Shown: positions 25,938-35,325, numbered from the stretch's first letter. The stretch: DNA of 64,000 nucleotides from Clostridia bacterium (GCA_017501885.1 JAFVWA010000198.1:1-64000), one strand, 5' to 3'. Notes: generated by a model from the letters alone, not told the origin. Program-made: numbers and translations.

Positions 25938-26720
25938 TTATCTATCGCTAGTCATATCTTTTTTGAAAAAGATAAAAGATAAAATGATGCTAGCGGTTAA
26001 AAATATCGCTATGGGGATTATTCCTAACAGGGCAACGCTATCAAATGTGTAAACGTTGCCAAAAGCCGAAACGCCTTTGGTAACCGCTCTGCCTATTTGG
26101 ATAGATGGATAAAAGGGCAAAAATCTACAAAAAGTTTCAAAACCGCCCATTGTTTCTATTGGCATCCAACAACCGCCGAGTATTCCAGAAAGACTTATAA
26201 ACACAGAGCTTATTCCAGGTGCAGATTTATCGTTAAAAAGTGTTCCAAATAAAATTCCTAAAAACACGTTTATTAAAAGCATTGGTAGTTGGGTGAGTGT
26301 TAAAAGTATAATCTGACCAAAAGAGATAAATGCTTCGCCAGTAATTAAAGAGATTATAAATGCACAAAGCACACAAATTAACGTTTGTGCTAAACCGATT
26401 ACTATGCCTACTATGGCATAACCCAAGGTGAAGTGATAAGATTTCATTGGCGATGAGTATAGCCTTTTTAGAAAAGACGTTTGTCTATCCTTTGAAACGA
26501 GCAGCGAGGTTGAAAGCATTATAAAGGTATAAGAAAAACAGATAATACCAGGGAGTAGCGCTCGCATAGAAAACATAGGGGTATGGTTTTGCGTGTATTT
26601 ATTAAGCACGTTAAAAATTACTAGCATAACCAAGGGGAAACCCAAACAAAAGATATAAAGTATAGGATCACGCAAGCTTTCTTTTGCGTTTCTTTTAGAA
26701 AAATTTATAATCTTATTCAT
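25938..26720 (-). CDS. ABC-2 type transporter permease
   Basis: A 260-aa membrane protein with six predicted helices, following an ATPase in the same operon. It has the ABC-2 topology: an N-terminal helix at about residues 20-40, then a cluster of helices at 55-175, and a last helix before FFKKDMTSDR. The ATG at 26720 lies inside the ATPase coding end (8-nt overlap), so the two are translationally coupled; the longer frame upstream is a shadow of the ATPase. Substrate unknown, probably export of a lipid, peptide or drug. Confidence 0.85.
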   Translation of the reverse strand: MNKIINFSKRNAKESLRDPILYIFCLGFPLVMLVIFNVLNKYTQNHTPMFSMRALLPGIICFSYTFIMLSTSLLVSKDRQTSFLKRLYSSPMKSYHFTLGYAIVGIVIGLAQTLICVLCAFIISLITGEAFISFGQIILLTLTQLPMLLINVFLGILFGTLFNDKSAPGISSVFISLSGILGGCWMPIETMGGFETFCRFLPFYPSIQIGRAVTKGVSAFGNVYTFDSVALLGIIPIAIFLTASIILSFIFFKKDMTSDR

Positions 26721-27432
26721 TTGCACTCTCCACCAAACTAATAAAAGCATTTTCAAAGGTTTGTGCTTTTGCCGATTGTTTAATTTGTTCAATTTCGCCA
26801 ACTGCAAGAAGTTTCCCTTTAGATAAAATGGCAACCCTGTCGCATAAACTTTCGATTTCTTCTAGGTAATGAGAAGTAAGCACTATGGTTATTTTGCCTT
26901 TTAGTTTGTTTATTATGTTCCAAAGCTCACGCCTTGCAAAAACGTCTAGTCCAAGTGTTGGCTCGTCAAGGAATAAAAGTTTTGGTTTAGAAATTAGGGC
27001 AACGGCAATAGAAAGCCTTCTCTTAAAACCACCAGAAAGTGTTTTTGCTCTCTGGTCTAAAACTTGTGTAAGCGAAAAGATATTTATTATATCATCAATA
27101 TCTTGCTTGGTGCTTTTGTTGTAAACATTTGCAAAAAACTCTAGGTTTTCTTTTACCGTTAAATTTAGTGCAATAGAAGTTTCTTGTGGCGAAATATCCA
27201 CAATTTCTTTAATCTTATCAATATCTTTATCTAAATCAAGTCCGTCTATAAAAACTTTGCCATCATTCTTTTTGCAAAGTCCACAAAGAATTTTTATAAG
27301 GGTGGTTTTGCCTGCACCATTTATTCCCAAAAGCCCAAAAAGTTCACCTTGCTTAATATCTAAATCAAGGTTTTTTAGAGCAGTTATCGTTTTATAGTTT
27401 TTGCTAACGTTAGAAATACTAACTATGTTCAT
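26713..27432 (-). CDS. ABC transporter ATP-binding protein
   Basis: A 239-aa ATPase with Walker A (GINGAGKTT), the signature LSGGFKRRLS, Walker B (LLFLDEPTLGLD) and a switch His (LTSHYLEE). It resembles the ATPases of two-gene exporters (CcmA/DrrA type). Operon: abrB-like regulator, ATPase, permease, with a 12-nt gap and an 8-nt overlap. Confidence 0.93.
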   Translation of the reverse strand: MNIVSISNVSKNYKTITALKNLDLDIKQGELFGLLGINGAGKTTLIKILCGLCKKNDGKVFIDGLDLDKDIDKIKEIVDISPQETSIALNLTVKENLEFFANVYNKSTKQDIDDIINIFSLTQVLDQRAKTLSGGFKRRLSIAVALISKPKLLFLDEPTLGLDVFARRELWNIINKLKGKITIVLTSHYLEEIESLCDRVAILSKGKLLAVGEIEQIKQSAKAQTFENAFISLVESANE

Positions 27433-27444
27433 ACTTGCTCCTTA

Positions 27445-27636
27445 CTAGCCAAGAACTTTATCGGTTAAATGCTCTATAGTGTCTGCTTTAAGAAGGGCAA
27501 TTCCCTTTTCTTTATCGCAAAGCACTATAATAGAATCGCCTGGGTTTATGTTAAACATTTCCCTTGCTTCTTTAGGGATAACTATTTGTCCTTTTTCTCC
27601 CACTTTGCAAATGCCAATGTGTTTATTCTTTTCCAT
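27445..27636 (-). CDS. AbrB/MazE/SpoVT-family DNA-binding protein
   Basis: A 63-aa swapped-hairpin regulator (GICKVGEKGQIVIPKEAREMFNINPGDSIIVL). It starts at 27636 with AAAGGAG 8 nt upstream. As first gene of the ABC operon it likely controls its own promoter, where an inverted repeat is found. Ends in TAG. Confidence 0.9.
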   Translation of the reverse strand: MEKNKHIGICKVGEKGQIVIPKEAREMFNINPGDSIIVLCDKEKGIALLKADTIEHLTDKVLG

Positions 27637-27649
27637 TATAAAAACTCCT

Positions 27650-27680
27650 TTAGTATGATTAGTTATACTTTTCATACTAA
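27650..27680. promoter_or_regulatory. Candidate operator of the AbrB-like regulator
   Basis: The inverted repeat TTAGTATGA (27650-27658) / TCATACTAA (27672-27680) lies between the -10 box and the ribosome site of the abrB-like gene, a position suited to repression. Confidence 0.5.
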
Positions 27681-27708
27681 TTATACTGCAATAAAAAAGG
27701 TATGTCAA
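27680..27708 (-). promoter_or_regulatory. Promoter of the abrB-ABC operon
   Basis: On the minus strand TTGACA (27708-27703), 17 nt, TATAAT (27685-27680): a perfect consensus pair. Confidence 0.88.
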
Positions 27709-27716
27709 TAAAAAAC

Positions 27717-27738
27717 ACTCTATCAAAAAAGATAGAGT
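27717..27738 (-). terminator. Terminator of the AraC-type gene at 28.6 kb
   Basis: Stem ACTCTATC with GATAGAGT around six A, followed on the minus strand by a T-rich run. Confidence 0.7.
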
Positions 27739-27770
27739 ATTTTTAGTATTTAACTAACCATAAAAAATAT

Positions 27771-28625
27771 TTATTTTTGTTCTTGTGCTTTTTTAGGGGA
27801 CTTTCCAAAGTGCTTTTTGAACAGTTTGCAAAAATACCCCACGTCGTTAAATCCGCAAAGCAAGGCAATTTCTTGAACTTGTTTGTTAGTTTTTATCAAG
27901 AGCGTGTGCGCAACTTTTAACCTATATTCGTTAAGATAGTTTATCGCGCTCGTTCCCATAACTTGCTTAAACACTCTGCAAAAGTGGAATTTGCTAACGT
28001 TACACTTTTCGCTAAACGCTTCTAAAGTAAACTCTTGCTGATAGTTATCTCTTATCATTCTAAGGGCAGGTTCTATAATCTCGTAGTAGTCTACCATTTC
28101 AGTAGAAGTGTCCGTTTTTTGATTAGATACGGCATTATTAAGTAGCCAAGAAAACAATTGACAAACGTAGCCGTAAACGGCAAGTTGATTTTTCTCTATA
28201 TCCTTTGATAATTCCACTAAGTTAAAGATAACGTCTTTAATATAATCGTCCGTTTTTATAAGGTTAGAGAACTTTAACTTTTTACCAAAAAACAAGTTTC
28301 TAAGATTGTAATCGGGAATGTTAAGGTTATCTAAAAACCCGAGTCCGACCATTATAAGGTGGTATTTGCCACGTGTTTGATGTCCAACGTCAACGGTGGA
28401 GTGCACTTGATAGGGGTTAATAACCACAAGGTCGTCTGCCGTTACGTTTAAGGTCTTGTCGCCAATGAGAAGCGACGACGAGCCGTCTATAAAAAGTTTT
28501 ATTTCTATTGCTTCGTGGATAGCGCTACTCGACTTTTCAACGTCGTCCATGATAGACATTCTATCAGGGAATACAAGTAGCGGAAACGAAGGGTTTGAGA
28601 AAAAACACGAATCGGATAAACTCAT
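27771..28625 (-). CDS. AraC-family transcriptional regulator
   Basis: A 284-aa regulator with an N-terminal cupin-like sensor (about residues 30-100, LLIGDKTLNVTADDLVVINPYQVHS) and two C-terminal HTH motifs (FTLEAFSEKCNVSKFHFCRVFKQ, VQEIALLCGFNDVGYFCKLFKKHFGKSP). Such proteins usually activate nearby sugar genes. It lies downstream of the aminotransferase-oxidoreductase-amidohydrolase operon on the same strand but has its own promoter, so it is probably the local activator of that operon. Confidence 0.9.
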   Translation of the reverse strand: MSLSDSCFFSNPSFPLLVFPDRMSIMDDVEKSSSAIHEAIEIKLFIDGSSSLLIGDKTLNVTADDLVVINPYQVHSTVDVGHQTRGKYHLIMVGLGFLDNLNIPDYNLRNLFFGKKLKFSNLIKTDDYIKDVIFNLVELSKDIEKNQLAVYGYVCQLFSWLLNNAVSNQKTDTSTEMVDYYEIIEPALRMIRDNYQQEFTLEAFSEKCNVSKFHFCRVFKQVMGTSAINYLNEYRLKVAHTLLIKTNKQVQEIALLCGFNDVGYFCKLFKKHFGKSPKKAQEQK

Positions 28626-28641
28626 AATAATACCTAATATG

Positions 28642-28670
28642 ATTTTATCATAAACTTAAACTCTCGTCAA
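28642..28670 (-). promoter_or_regulatory. Promoter of the AraC-type gene
   Basis: On the minus strand TTGACG (28670-28665), 17 nt, TAAAAT (28647-28642), in the 52-bp gap after the aminotransferase gene. Confidence 0.7.
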
Positions 28671-28677
28671 CGGAGTT

Positions 28678-30009
28678 TTAGTTAGAGCCGTCGTTACTTA
28701 AGCCAAACCATCTTCCGCCTTGCTTTTCTTTTTTGTCGTGTTCTAAAAGGTCTTTGTAGTTTTCTACTACCTTTCTATAACAAAGCGCGTGCTTTTCAAT
28801 TCTCTCTTTATCGAAGAACTTAAACCAAGGCACTTCAAAACAAGTGATGTTTTCTGATTTCTCTAGGGCTTTGTCAAGCTCTCTAACGTCTCTATCGGCA
28901 AAGGCAATTCTTGTTGGTTTGCCTGTATGGTATAGGTCGAAATTTTTGAAAAGATTGTGGGTGTGTAAGCAGTTGTTTCCGCCCTCCCAACAGTATTCAA
29001 CGCCTTCTGCTCTTACTGCTTCGCAAAAACGTTTAACGGAAAGTCCGCCTAATTCTTCTGCTTGGTATCTTCCGTGTGGAGAATACCAACCGCCCATTGT
29101 AGAGCCTTCGCTTTCGTCAACTCTTATAGGGTGAATACCGGGAAGTCCGTCTAATAAATCCCAAAAGTAGTTCATTGCTTTTCTAATTTCTTCCATTCGC
29201 TTATCGTAGTATTTAAGTTGAACTCTACCCATTGCAGAACTTACTTGATTAACTCTGCCTTTGCATCCGCCGAGCGCTATTCCAAAACTGTCTTTGAGTT
29301 CTTCGCTCTCGGTAATGTTAGTTGCGTTGTTTCTTTCGTAATGGGCATAAGCGAGCGCGCGTTCATACATTTTTTTGTCGTTGGTAACAAGCATTCCCAT
29401 TTCGCCTGCCGCAAAAGATTTCATGCTCATTAAACTCATTGCCGAAACGTGCCCGAACGTTCCGAGTTTTTTACCCTTATACGTCCCGCCTTGCGCGTGC
29501 GATACGTCTTCTATGACAATAAGATTATGTTTGTTTGCAATATCCATAATTTTATCCATTTGACAAGGATATCCAAAATAATGAACAACCATAATAGCTT
29601 TGGTTTTGGGACCTATGCAACGTTCAATATCATCTGGGTCTATAACCAAGTTTTCATCGATATTACAAAAAACAGGTGTCGCACCGAAATTATAGACAGA
29701 CGTAATCGTTCCCCAATAGGTTTTGGTAGGGCATATTATTTCGTCACCGTATCCGATTCTTGCGGCAAAAAGTGTGGCGGTTAAACTCATAGTTCCGTTG
29801 CAGAAAGCGAGCGCGTGCTTTACGCCAAGCCAATTAGCAAATTCTTCTTGGAACTTTAAGGTAACGTCCGTGCCTGAAAAGGCGTTTCTTTTAACGACGT
29901 CAAGTATAGCGTCTTCGTCTTCTTTGGTTATTATCGGCCACTTAAAAAGGTCGGTATCTTTTAATCTTTCCATGACGGGTGTTCCGCCGAGTAATGCGAG
30001 TTTAGACAT
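28678..30009 (-). CDS. DegT/DnrJ/EryC1/StrS-family aminotransferase
   Basis: A 443-aa PLP-dependent enzyme. The PLP-binding region has HYFGYPCQMD, VIEDVSHAQGG (Asp contacting the pyridine N) and LMSMKSFAAGEMGML with the Schiff-base Lys. Family members aminate keto-sugars or inosose. The preceding Gfo/Idh/MocA dehydrogenase could supply the keto substrate by oxidising a sugar, as in WbpB/WbpE-type pairs. An amidohydrolase in the same operon makes a catabolic role equally possible. AAGGAG precedes the ATG. Confidence 0.87.
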   Translation of the reverse strand: MSKLALLGGTPVMERLKDTDLFKWPIITKEDEDAILDVVKRNAFSGTDVTLKFQEEFANWLGVKHALAFCNGTMSLTATLFAARIGYGDEIICPTKTYWGTITSVYNFGATPVFCNIDENLVIDPDDIERCIGPKTKAIMVVHYFGYPCQMDKIMDIANKHNLIVIEDVSHAQGGTYKGKKLGTFGHVSAMSLMSMKSFAAGEMGMLVTNDKKMYERALAYAHYERNNATNITESEELKDSFGIALGGCKGRVNQVSSAMGRVQLKYYDKRMEEIRKAMNYFWDLLDGLPGIHPIRVDESEGSTMGGWYSPHGRYQAEELGGLSVKRFCEAVRAEGVEYCWEGGNNCLHTHNLFKNFDLYHTGKPTRIAFADRDVRELDKALEKSENITCFEVPWFKFFDKERIEKHALCYRKVVENYKDLLEHDKKEKQGGRWFGLSNDGSN

Positions 30010-30022
30010 AATTTTTTTCTCC

Positions 30023-31012
30023 TTATCTATATTGATAAACGTTTTCTATAACTTCTAAGGAATTTAAGCCGTCTTGCGAAGAAGAAACGAGTGGCTCGTC
30101 CTTAGTTATAGCATTGATAAAGTTACGGTATTGCTTTTGGTGTCCGCTAAAATCAAGTACCTTGTTGGTGTTAGAGCGGTTTGCGTTTTCTGACATAGGC
30201 TTTTTAATCTTGTATTCGCCGTCTAAATAAAGCTGTGTAATTTCACCTTCGGTAAGTTCCGCAAACCCTTTTTCTCCGTGAATTAACACTCGTTTTGGGA
30301 ATCCAGGTGGCGTAGCCGTAGAAGCCTGCATAATTCCCGAAGCACCGTTTGGATATCTAAGCAGGGCAACGCAGTTGTCTTCTGCTTCTATCTTGTGAAT
30401 GGTGGTATCCACGTTAGACGATAGAATCTTAGGTTTTCCAACCAAGAAATTCATTACGTCTACACCGTGAACGCCTTGATTTATAAGCGCGCCACCGCCG
30501 TCCATTTTGATAGTTCCACGCCAAGGACTACTTGCGTAGTAATCGGGTTCGCGATAATACTTTATGTAAAGGTCGCAGTTAGTAAGCTTCCCAAACTGAT
30601 TATCTTCTATAAGTTTTTTAACGGTCAGCACGTCTTTGCTAAAACGAAGTTGTGAAACAACGCTTACCTTTTTACCGCATTGTTTTTCCATTTCAATAAT
30701 TCTTTGACAGTCGTTTACGTTTAACGCCATAGGCTTTTCAGTTAAAACGTGCTTGCCTTTTTTAAGCGCTTCTATTGTTTGCTCTGCGTGTAAACCACTC
30801 GGCGTGCAAAGGCTAATCGAGTCTATGTTTTGGTCTTCAAGCATTTGTTCAAAGGTTTCAAAAGCTATCGCGTTATGTTCTTTTGCGAACGCTTTTGCCT
30901 TTTCGTAGTTGTAATCGCAAACGCCGTAGAGAACGGCGTCTTCAAGATCGGCTATGGCGCTAACGTGAACGTTAGATATAGCCCCACAGCCAACAAGTCC
31001 TATTCTTATCAT
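30023..31012 (-). CDS. Gfo/Idh/MocA-family oxidoreductase
   Basis: A 329-aa NAD(P)-dependent sugar dehydrogenase. Rossmann motif GLVGCGAISNVH at the N-terminus, the TEKPMAL motif (catalytic Lys) near residue 93, and GGGALINQGVHGVDV in the C-terminal domain with the active-site His. It lies 13 nt before the aminotransferase and 9 nt after the amidohydrolase, so the three act as one operon. Substrate unknown. Confidence 0.9.
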   Translation of the reverse strand: MIRIGLVGCGAISNVHVSAIADLEDAVLYGVCDYNYEKAKAFAKEHNAIAFETFEQMLEDQNIDSISLCTPSGLHAEQTIEALKKGKHVLTEKPMALNVNDCQRIIEMEKQCGKKVSVVSQLRFSKDVLTVKKLIEDNQFGKLTNCDLYIKYYREPDYYASSPWRGTIKMDGGGALINQGVHGVDVMNFLVGKPKILSSNVDTTIHKIEAEDNCVALLRYPNGASGIMQASTATPPGFPKRVLIHGEKGFAELTEGEITQLYLDGEYKIKKPMSENANRSNTNKVLDFSGHQKQYRNFINAITKDEPLVSSSQDGLNSLEVIENVYQYR

Positions 31013-31021
31013 TTTTGCTCC

Positions 31022-31918
31022 TTAAAGACCTAACAGTTTTTCCGCGTTAAGTCTAACGAATTTATTATAGTTATCAATTGAAATCATTTTATCTTCAACC
31101 ATTTTGTCTAAGAATTCTTCAAAGACAAACGGGTGAGTGTTAAGTTCAGAACAAATATCACAGCCATAGAATATTCTGTCCGAGAACTCTTCTACGAATT
31201 TAGCACAGTATTCGGGATCACGCATAAATGCTCTATTTCCGCTTCCAGCCGACACGTCGCATAAAAGATTTTCGTTATCTCTTAAAAGACGAGCGAGATT
31301 GCCTTCTTCAACTTTTCCCCAAGGGTATAGTTCTCTTTTGTCGCTCTTAGAAATTTCCGTCCAAAACAACTGAGAATGTCCGAGAATTTTAAGTTTAGGG
31401 AATTTTTTAAGCGTTTTTTCTAACTGTGGTAAACCTTTGTCGTCTACTATTCCGTAACTCGTTCCCACAGCAGGGGAAATGTGAATGGTTACGGGAAGAT
31501 TTAACTCTTGACATATCCCGAAAAGCCTTTGCATTCTTTCATCTTCAACGGGAAGGTTGGTGGTGAATTCGCCAAAACCTTTTGCCCCCAAAGATTTGTA
31601 ATGCGCTATTATATGTTTGTAGTCGGGTTTATCATTTTTGCCGGTGGCATATTGCCTTGGGTCGGCATTGCAAAACCACAAAAACCTATCAGGATATTTA
31701 TCAACGGCTGTTTTCGTTGCTTCCGAAGTCAAAAGTTGATGGTGTGCATCGGGGGAAACTATGGGAAGCAAAACACCCTTTTCTATATTAAGTTTATCGT
31801 AAAACTCCAAAAGTTTTTCGGGAGTAATAAGAGTCGTGGGGTTATAAAGATAATTGGGGGCAATATCCCCGTAAATATTACAATGTGCATGAATATCTAT
31901 TTTCTTGATTTTTTTCAT
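31022..31918 (-). CDS. Amidohydrolase-2 family TIM-barrel hydrolase
   Basis: A 298-aa metal-dependent hydrolase or decarboxylase-like protein. Opening KIDIHAHCNIYG (HxH), a PVTIHISPAVG His strand, LKILGHSQLFW (His) and RIFYGCDICSELN (Asp) follow the family order. The family includes hydrolases and decarboxylases of cyclic acids and lactones. The start at 31918 has AAAGGAG 7 nt upstream. First gene of the operon with the oxidoreductase and aminotransferase; it may open a lactone made by the dehydrogenase. Confidence 0.8.
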   Translation of the reverse strand: MKKIKKIDIHAHCNIYGDIAPNYLYNPTTLITPEKLLEFYDKLNIEKGVLLPIVSPDAHHQLLTSEATKTAVDKYPDRFLWFCNADPRQYATGKNDKPDYKHIIAHYKSLGAKGFGEFTTNLPVEDERMQRLFGICQELNLPVTIHISPAVGTSYGIVDDKGLPQLEKTLKKFPKLKILGHSQLFWTEISKSDKRELYPWGKVEEGNLARLLRDNENLLCDVSAGSGNRAFMRDPEYCAKFVEEFSDRIFYGCDICSELNTHPFVFEEFLDKMVEDKMISIDNYNKFVRLNAEKLLGL

Positions 31919-31958
31919 AAGGCATCTCCTTTCCATCAATTTTATTTTATCACTTAAA

Positions 31959-31988
31959 ATAATAGCATACAATAGTTAGTATTTGCAA
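31959..31988 (-). promoter_or_regulatory. Putative promoter of the amidohydrolase operon
   Basis: On the minus strand TTGCAA (31988-31983), 18 nt, TATTAT (31964-31959). Confidence 0.5.
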
Positions 31989-32065
31989 AAAATAAGACGA
32001 TATTGCTTAAATTATGCTAAATAGTTTGCTCTTTGATAAAAATAGACTAATTTTATTATAAAAAA

Positions 32066-32090
32066 TACCCGACTGAAAATCAGTCGGGTA
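32066..32090 (-). terminator. Terminator of the nagA-nagB-oxidoreductase operon
   Basis: Stem TACCCGACTGA with its complement, followed on the minus strand by TTTTTT. Confidence 0.92.
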
Positions 32091-32105
32091 AAACTTATAT
32101 TATTT

Positions 32106-33299
32106 TTATCTCATTTTTTCAATGCGCTCTGCAAGGTCAATGTGTTTACCTGTTGCGATACTTTCGTTAGCCGAAATACCGATAAGGGCAGAGGTAATAC
32201 CTGCAAAACTATCTGCAAGTTGACCAAGGTCTTCTTCGTTTTTCTCGCCAGCCATAAGCATTCCAACAAGAAGTGGGTCTGCGCCACCGTGTCTGCCTTT
32301 TAATTTAGGCAATTCTTGAATCTCGCATTTGCCGTCATTGTCATACACTTTGATAACGCCGTCTTCAAATGCAGCAACGCCCTTTTCACCTGTGATAACA
32401 ATTCTTTGACCTTCACCTTTTAACGAGAAAAGGTTTAAGCTATAAGTTAAAAGCGCACCACCTTTGTAGAGAACGGATACAGACATATTGTCGTAAATAT
32501 TGGTATCGTTTTTGTAGCAACATTTATCTCTTAAATAACCGTCTTCGTGTTGAGCCTTAAAGTATAATTCTTCGTCGAGTTCAACCGTTTGAGATTTATA
32601 TGATTGACATTCGTTTTGTTTGGGGCAAATTCTGCAGTATTCTGCAAAACACTTGCTTTCATCTCCATAGAAAACTCTATTTCCAATAGCGGAAACTTTT
32701 GCAGGTTCGTCGTCGATAATCCAGTTCATCGCGTCGAAGTGGTGAGTGGATTTATGAACGAGCATTCCGCCTGAGTTTTCCATCATTCTGTGCCAACGCT
32801 TAAAGTAGTCGCCACCGTGCCAACGGTTGAGGAAATATTCGTAGTTTATGGATAAAACCTTTCCGATTTTTCCCGAACTAACGATTTTCTTTAACCCAAC
32901 GAAAGAGGGCATAAAACGACAGTTAAAGGTAACAGTTACCTTTTTACCGCTTTTCTTTTCGGCTTCTCTAATGGCAAGGCACTTTTCGTAAGTGTTTGTT
33001 ATAGGCTTTTCAGAAATAACGTCATAGCCTTTGTTAAGCGCGCGAATTATGTATTCGTGGTGGTATGCGTCGATTGTCGTAACGATAACTGCGTCAGGCT
33101 TTTCAGCGTCTAACATCTCTTCAAAATCGTCGTAAATGGTAAGACCTTTGCCAATTCTCTTTTGGAAAACCTTGCAACGCGTTTTGTTAAGGTCGTAAAT
33201 ACCCGTTATTTCGCCCGCTGTAGGGAAGTGGTCCAAAAGGTTTTCTACGAACATGGTGTAACAACGAAAACTTGCACCTACGATAACGTATCTTTTCAT
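32106..33299 (-). CDS. Gfo/Idh/MocA-family oxidoreductase with Cys-rich insert
   Basis: A 397-aa dehydrogenase with a slightly altered Rossmann start (VIVGASFRCYTMF), the SEKPITN motif, and GGMLVHKSTHHFDAMNW in the catalytic domain. An insert at about residues 218-275 carries Cys in the pattern C-x4-C-x2-C-x5-C followed later by CC (CFAEYCRICPKQNEC). Similar Cys inserts occur in a subset of this family and may bind metal. It is the third gene after nagA and nagB, so it may act on an N-acetylated sugar. Confidence 0.85.
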   Translation of the reverse strand: MKRYVIVGASFRCYTMFVENLLDHFPTAGEITGIYDLNKTRCKVFQKRIGKGLTIYDDFEEMLDAEKPDAVIVTTIDAYHHEYIIRALNKGYDVISEKPITNTYEKCLAIREAEKKSGKKVTVTFNCRFMPSFVGLKKIVSSGKIGKVLSINYEYFLNRWHGGDYFKRWHRMMENSGGMLVHKSTHHFDAMNWIIDDEPAKVSAIGNRVFYGDESKCFAEYCRICPKQNECQSYKSQTVELDEELYFKAQHEDGYLRDKCCYKNDTNIYDNMSVSVLYKGGALLTYSLNLFSLKGEGQRIVITGEKGVAAFEDGVIKVYDNDGKCEIQELPKLKGRHGGADPLLVGMLMAGEKNEEDLGQLADSFAGITSALIGISANESIATGKHIDLAERIEKMR

Positions 33300-33324
33300 A
33301 ATCGTTCTCCTTAAAAAGGATAAA

Positions 33325-34077
33325 TTATTTGTATTGTGCTAAAATTTCTTCGTTTACCATTGAAGCAGAGTCTGGATCAACGTAAACGGTGCAGTCTGCG
33401 TGTTTTTTCATTAAGGTTGCAGGAACAAGGTTGGTTTCTTCCATAGTTAAGGTGTCGTGAATAGCCTTTGCCTTTACTTTGTAAGGAACTGCGCTTATGA
33501 TAGTTTTGCAATCCATAATCTTAGAGCAAGTCATAGAGATAGCTTGCTTGAACGCTTCGTCCTTGCTTGCAAACCAGCCTTCGTGCATTTGTTGTTCTAA
33601 GCAAGTGTCGGAAAGGGTAACAACCTTGTAGAAGTTTTGGTCGTCAAAGTCTGCGGGTGGATCGTTGAACGCAATGTGTCCGTTTTCACCGATACCGATA
33701 AGACCAACGTCAACTTTCTTCTCTGAAAGAAGCGCGGTAAGTTCTGCAATAGTTTCTTTTGGATCTTTCATACCGTCGATAAGATAGTATTTGCCAGGGT
33801 TAACCTTGTTGATAAATCTTTCGGTAAGGTATTTCTTAAAGCTTGCAGGGTGTTCGGTGGTGATTCCAACGTATTCGTCTAAGTGGAACATTTCAACCTT
33901 TGACCAATCGATATCTTCTTTAACGAATTGTTCAAAGAACGTGAACTGTGATGCACCCGTTGATAAAAGAATTCTTGCATTGCCGTCTTTTGCGATAGCT
34001 GCATTGATTTCTTTTGCTGCGTGCTTTGCGGCTAAATAGCCTAAGTCTTTACTGTCTTTTGCTAAAACAACTTTCAT
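33325..34077 (-). CDS. nagB: Glucosamine-6-phosphate deaminase
   Basis: A 250-aa enzyme that turns glucosamine-6-P into fructose-6-P and ammonia, in the cytoplasm. The catalytic Asp is in FHLDEYVG, and the substrate motif is IGIGENGHIAFNDPP. Length is close to typical NagB (~240-266 aa). It is intact, unlike the NagB-like gene at 19.8 kb. It sits between nagA and the oxidoreductase with gaps of about 25 nt, each with an AGGAG-type site. Confidence 0.95.
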   Translation of the reverse strand: MKVVLAKDSKDLGYLAAKHAAKEINAAIAKDGNARILLSTGASQFTFFEQFVKEDIDWSKVEMFHLDEYVGITTEHPASFKKYLTERFINKVNPGKYYLIDGMKDPKETIAELTALLSEKKVDVGLIGIGENGHIAFNDPPADFDDQNFYKVVTLSDTCLEQQMHEGWFASKDEAFKQAISMTCSKIMDCKTIISAVPYKVKAKAIHDTLTMEETNLVPATLMKKHADCTVYVDPDSASMVNEEILAQYK

Positions 34078-34103
34078 TTTTATATACTCCTATAAATATG
34101 TTT

Positions 34104-35267
34104 TTATTTAACAACTTTTCCGTTGTGTATTACTTTTTCAACCAAAAGGTCTTTGTTTAAGATAACCAAGTCTGCTTTTAATCCGTTTTTAATTTCGCCC
34201 CTGTCGTTAAGCCCTAAAACTTTTGCAGGCGTTAAGGAAGCCATTTTGCTAACTTCGGTTATGGGAAGTTGTGCCTCTTTTACCATAACTCTAAACAGTC
34301 TATCGGTGGTTGCAACGCTACCTGCAAAACTTTGTTTATCGGGAAGGAAGGCTACGCCGTTTTCAACGATACATTTAGCGCCGTTCTTTACGCTACCCGT
34401 AAACGATTCTTTGCCGTCGGGATACCCAGAAGCTCTCGTTCCGTCGGTGATTAAACAAATTTTGTCAGCACCCTTACATTTATATATAAACTTTAATAGT
34501 TCTTTGGGTAGGTGTCTGCCGTCGGCTATAATTTCAACGAACAATTCGTCAAAGTAAAGCCCTGCTTCAACTGCGCCCGCCGTGCGGTATGCGTTTTTCC
34601 TGAATACACCTTTCATTCCTGAATAAAGGTGAGTCATAAGCGAATACCCGTTGTCTTTTGCCTTTTCTATAATCTCAAAGGTTGCGCCCGTATGCGCAGG
34701 GGAAGCGATTATGCCAAGGCGTGCGCACTCTCTGCCAAATTCAAAGTTGTCGTCAATTTCAGGCGCGCAAGACGCTCTTAATATAAACGGATACTTTTCT
34801 TTCAATTCTCTAATATGCTTAGCCGTTGGTTTAATAAAGAACTCGGGAACTTGTGCGCCCGCTTCTTCGGGAGAAAACCAAGGACCTTCCATGTGAATAC
34901 CTATAAGCGTTCCGTCAGGATTTGCCTTTTTGTAAGTAGCGTAGTTTTTAAGGCTTTGTTCGGTTTCGTCCATAGGCGCGGTAAGAGTGGTCGCAACCAT
35001 AGTGGTTGTTCCGTAAGACAAGTGGAAGTCGGCAATATTTTTATATTGCTCGGGCGAAGCGTCCATAAAGTCGTCGCCGTTTCCACCGTGGCAATGCAGG
35101 TCGATAAAGCCTGCCACTAAATACCCGCCCTTAGCGTCGATAGTTTGGTCGGCTGTTTGGATATCATTTCCCACGTAAGTGATTAAACCGTTTTCAAAAA
35201 CGCAAACGGCAGATGTTAAAACTTCACTTGGTGTAACTATATTTGCATTTACAATTTGAGTTTTCAT
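34104..35267 (-). CDS. nagA: N-acetylglucosamine-6-phosphate deacetylase
   Basis: A 387-aa enzyme that removes acetate from GlcNAc-6-P, giving the nagB substrate. Metal and catalytic motifs: GFIDLHCHGG, HMEGPWFSP, SPAHTGAT, LMTHLYSGM, ITDGTRASG and FAGSVATTD. The start at 35267 has AAAGGAG upstream; the longer frame runs through the promoter. First gene of the nagA-nagB-oxidoreductase operon, whose -35 box lies inside an inverted repeat. Confidence 0.95.
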   Translation of the reverse strand: MKTQIVNANIVTPSEVLTSAVCVFENGLITYVGNDIQTADQTIDAKGGYLVAGFIDLHCHGGNGDDFMDASPEQYKNIADFHLSYGTTTMVATTLTAPMDETEQSLKNYATYKKANPDGTLIGIHMEGPWFSPEEAGAQVPEFFIKPTAKHIRELKEKYPFILRASCAPEIDDNFEFGRECARLGIIASPAHTGATFEIIEKAKDNGYSLMTHLYSGMKGVFRKNAYRTAGAVEAGLYFDELFVEIIADGRHLPKELLKFIYKCKGADKICLITDGTRASGYPDGKESFTGSVKNGAKCIVENGVAFLPDKQSFAGSVATTDRLFRVMVKEAQLPITEVSKMASLTPAKVLGLNDRGEIKNGLKADLVILNKDLLVEKVIHNGKVVK

Positions 35268-35288
35268 GAGTTCTCCTTTATTATATAT

Positions 35289-35325
35289 ATTGTATACCAA
35301 CTGACTGCATTTGTAAATACAAATG
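35289..35325 (-). promoter_or_regulatory. Promoter and candidate operator of the nag operon
   Basis: On the minus strand TTTACA (35317-35312), 17 nt, TACAAT (35294-35289). The inverted repeat CATTTG-TAAATA-CAAATG at 35308-35325 covers the -35 box and could bind a repressor that senses amino-sugar phosphate. Confidence 0.65.
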